Below, one piece after another: positions 63,996 through 64,000 of a stretch of 64,000 bases of DNA (the stretch's first letter is position 1; every line of letters starts with the position of its first letter). Under the pieces are notes generated by a model. That model was not told the DNA's origin. It searched no databases and saw only the letters and a list, made by a program, of their open reading frames with translations. A program made the translations under genes and the position numbers. Source of the stretch: Gemmatimonadota bacterium (GTDB taxonomy: Bacteria > Gemmatimonadota > Gemmatimonadetes > Longimicrobiales > Gaopeijiaceae); NCBI GenBank assembly GCA_028873595.1, contig JAPPOV010000052.1, forward strand, positions 1 through 64,000, in the 5' to 3' direction.

Positions 63996-64000
63996 GTCGG

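Overview
The window is high-GC, densely packed bacterial chromosome with about 50 protein genes, no gene-free stretch longer than 300 bases, and no sign of an integrated element. The gene set suggests a Gram-negative (diderm) bacterium, most likely a Gemmatimonadota lineage. The evidence is a SprA-type translocon protein, LptF/LptG, a DUF5916 barrel protein, a TonB-dependent receptor, several secreted amidohydrolases and M24 peptidases, a histone-deacetylase-like enzyme and many ECF-type regulators. The phylum assignment is inference from gene content and style. I found no rRNA, tRNA, CRISPR array, insertion sequence or integrase.

Layout. 1-5.4 kb: a SprA homologue (minus strand, cut by the left edge) diverges from lptF-lptG. 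5.4-9.3 kb: a DapF-like epimerase whose two catalytic cysteines are serines, divergent from a DUF5916 outer-membrane protein. 9.4-16 kb: a methionine/one-carbon block made of a SAM-II riboswitch, metH, a fused homocysteine methyltransferase/MTHFR, and a convergent atypical MTHFR-like gene. 16-21 kb: an Xaa-Pro peptidase, a TonB receptor, a lipoprotein phosphodiester glycosidase and a small secreted protein. 21-23.8 kb: threonine synthase with a CPBP protease and a decayed ABC ATPase (remnant of a NatAB-type exporter). 24-26.5 kb: ECF sigma factor, zinc anti-sigma factor and a double-PDZ secreted protein. 26.6-32.8 kb: a seven-gene minus-strand operon of ECF sigma, anti-sigma, Spy-like protein, TolC, ABC ATPase, MacA-like adaptor and MacB-like permease, preceded by two abutting 37-bp repeats. 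33-43 kb: two unknown genes, priA, an M24 peptidase, a methyltransferase, an HDAC-family enzyme and carB.

43-53 kb: a tiny MetS-type transporter subunit, a lipoprotein with an M6 metalloprotease, an HD protein, endonuclease III, an unknown protein, a zincin, an NSS transporter, ytoQ and glycyl-tRNA synthetase. 53-64 kb: an NfuA-like protein and a cyanophycinase-like hydrolase; a two-gene amidohydrolase operon in which two of three catalytic domains have lost their metal ligands; a HAD enzyme with an M24 peptidase; an unknown 141-residue protein with a strong terminator; a PA0069-type radical SAM protein; and a DUF3810-like zincin at the right edge.

The most coherent units are the SAM-regulated methionine block, the two ECF sigma systems (one linked to PDZ sensing, one to tripartite efflux), and the cell-envelope set (SprA, Lpt, secreted hydrolases). 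I did not find a clearly unprecedented system. The strongest leads are the SAM-II element with an extra hairpin, the Ser/Ser DapF, the tandem repeats before the efflux operon, the amidohydrolase pseudo-enzymes and the decaying ABC/CPBP locus.
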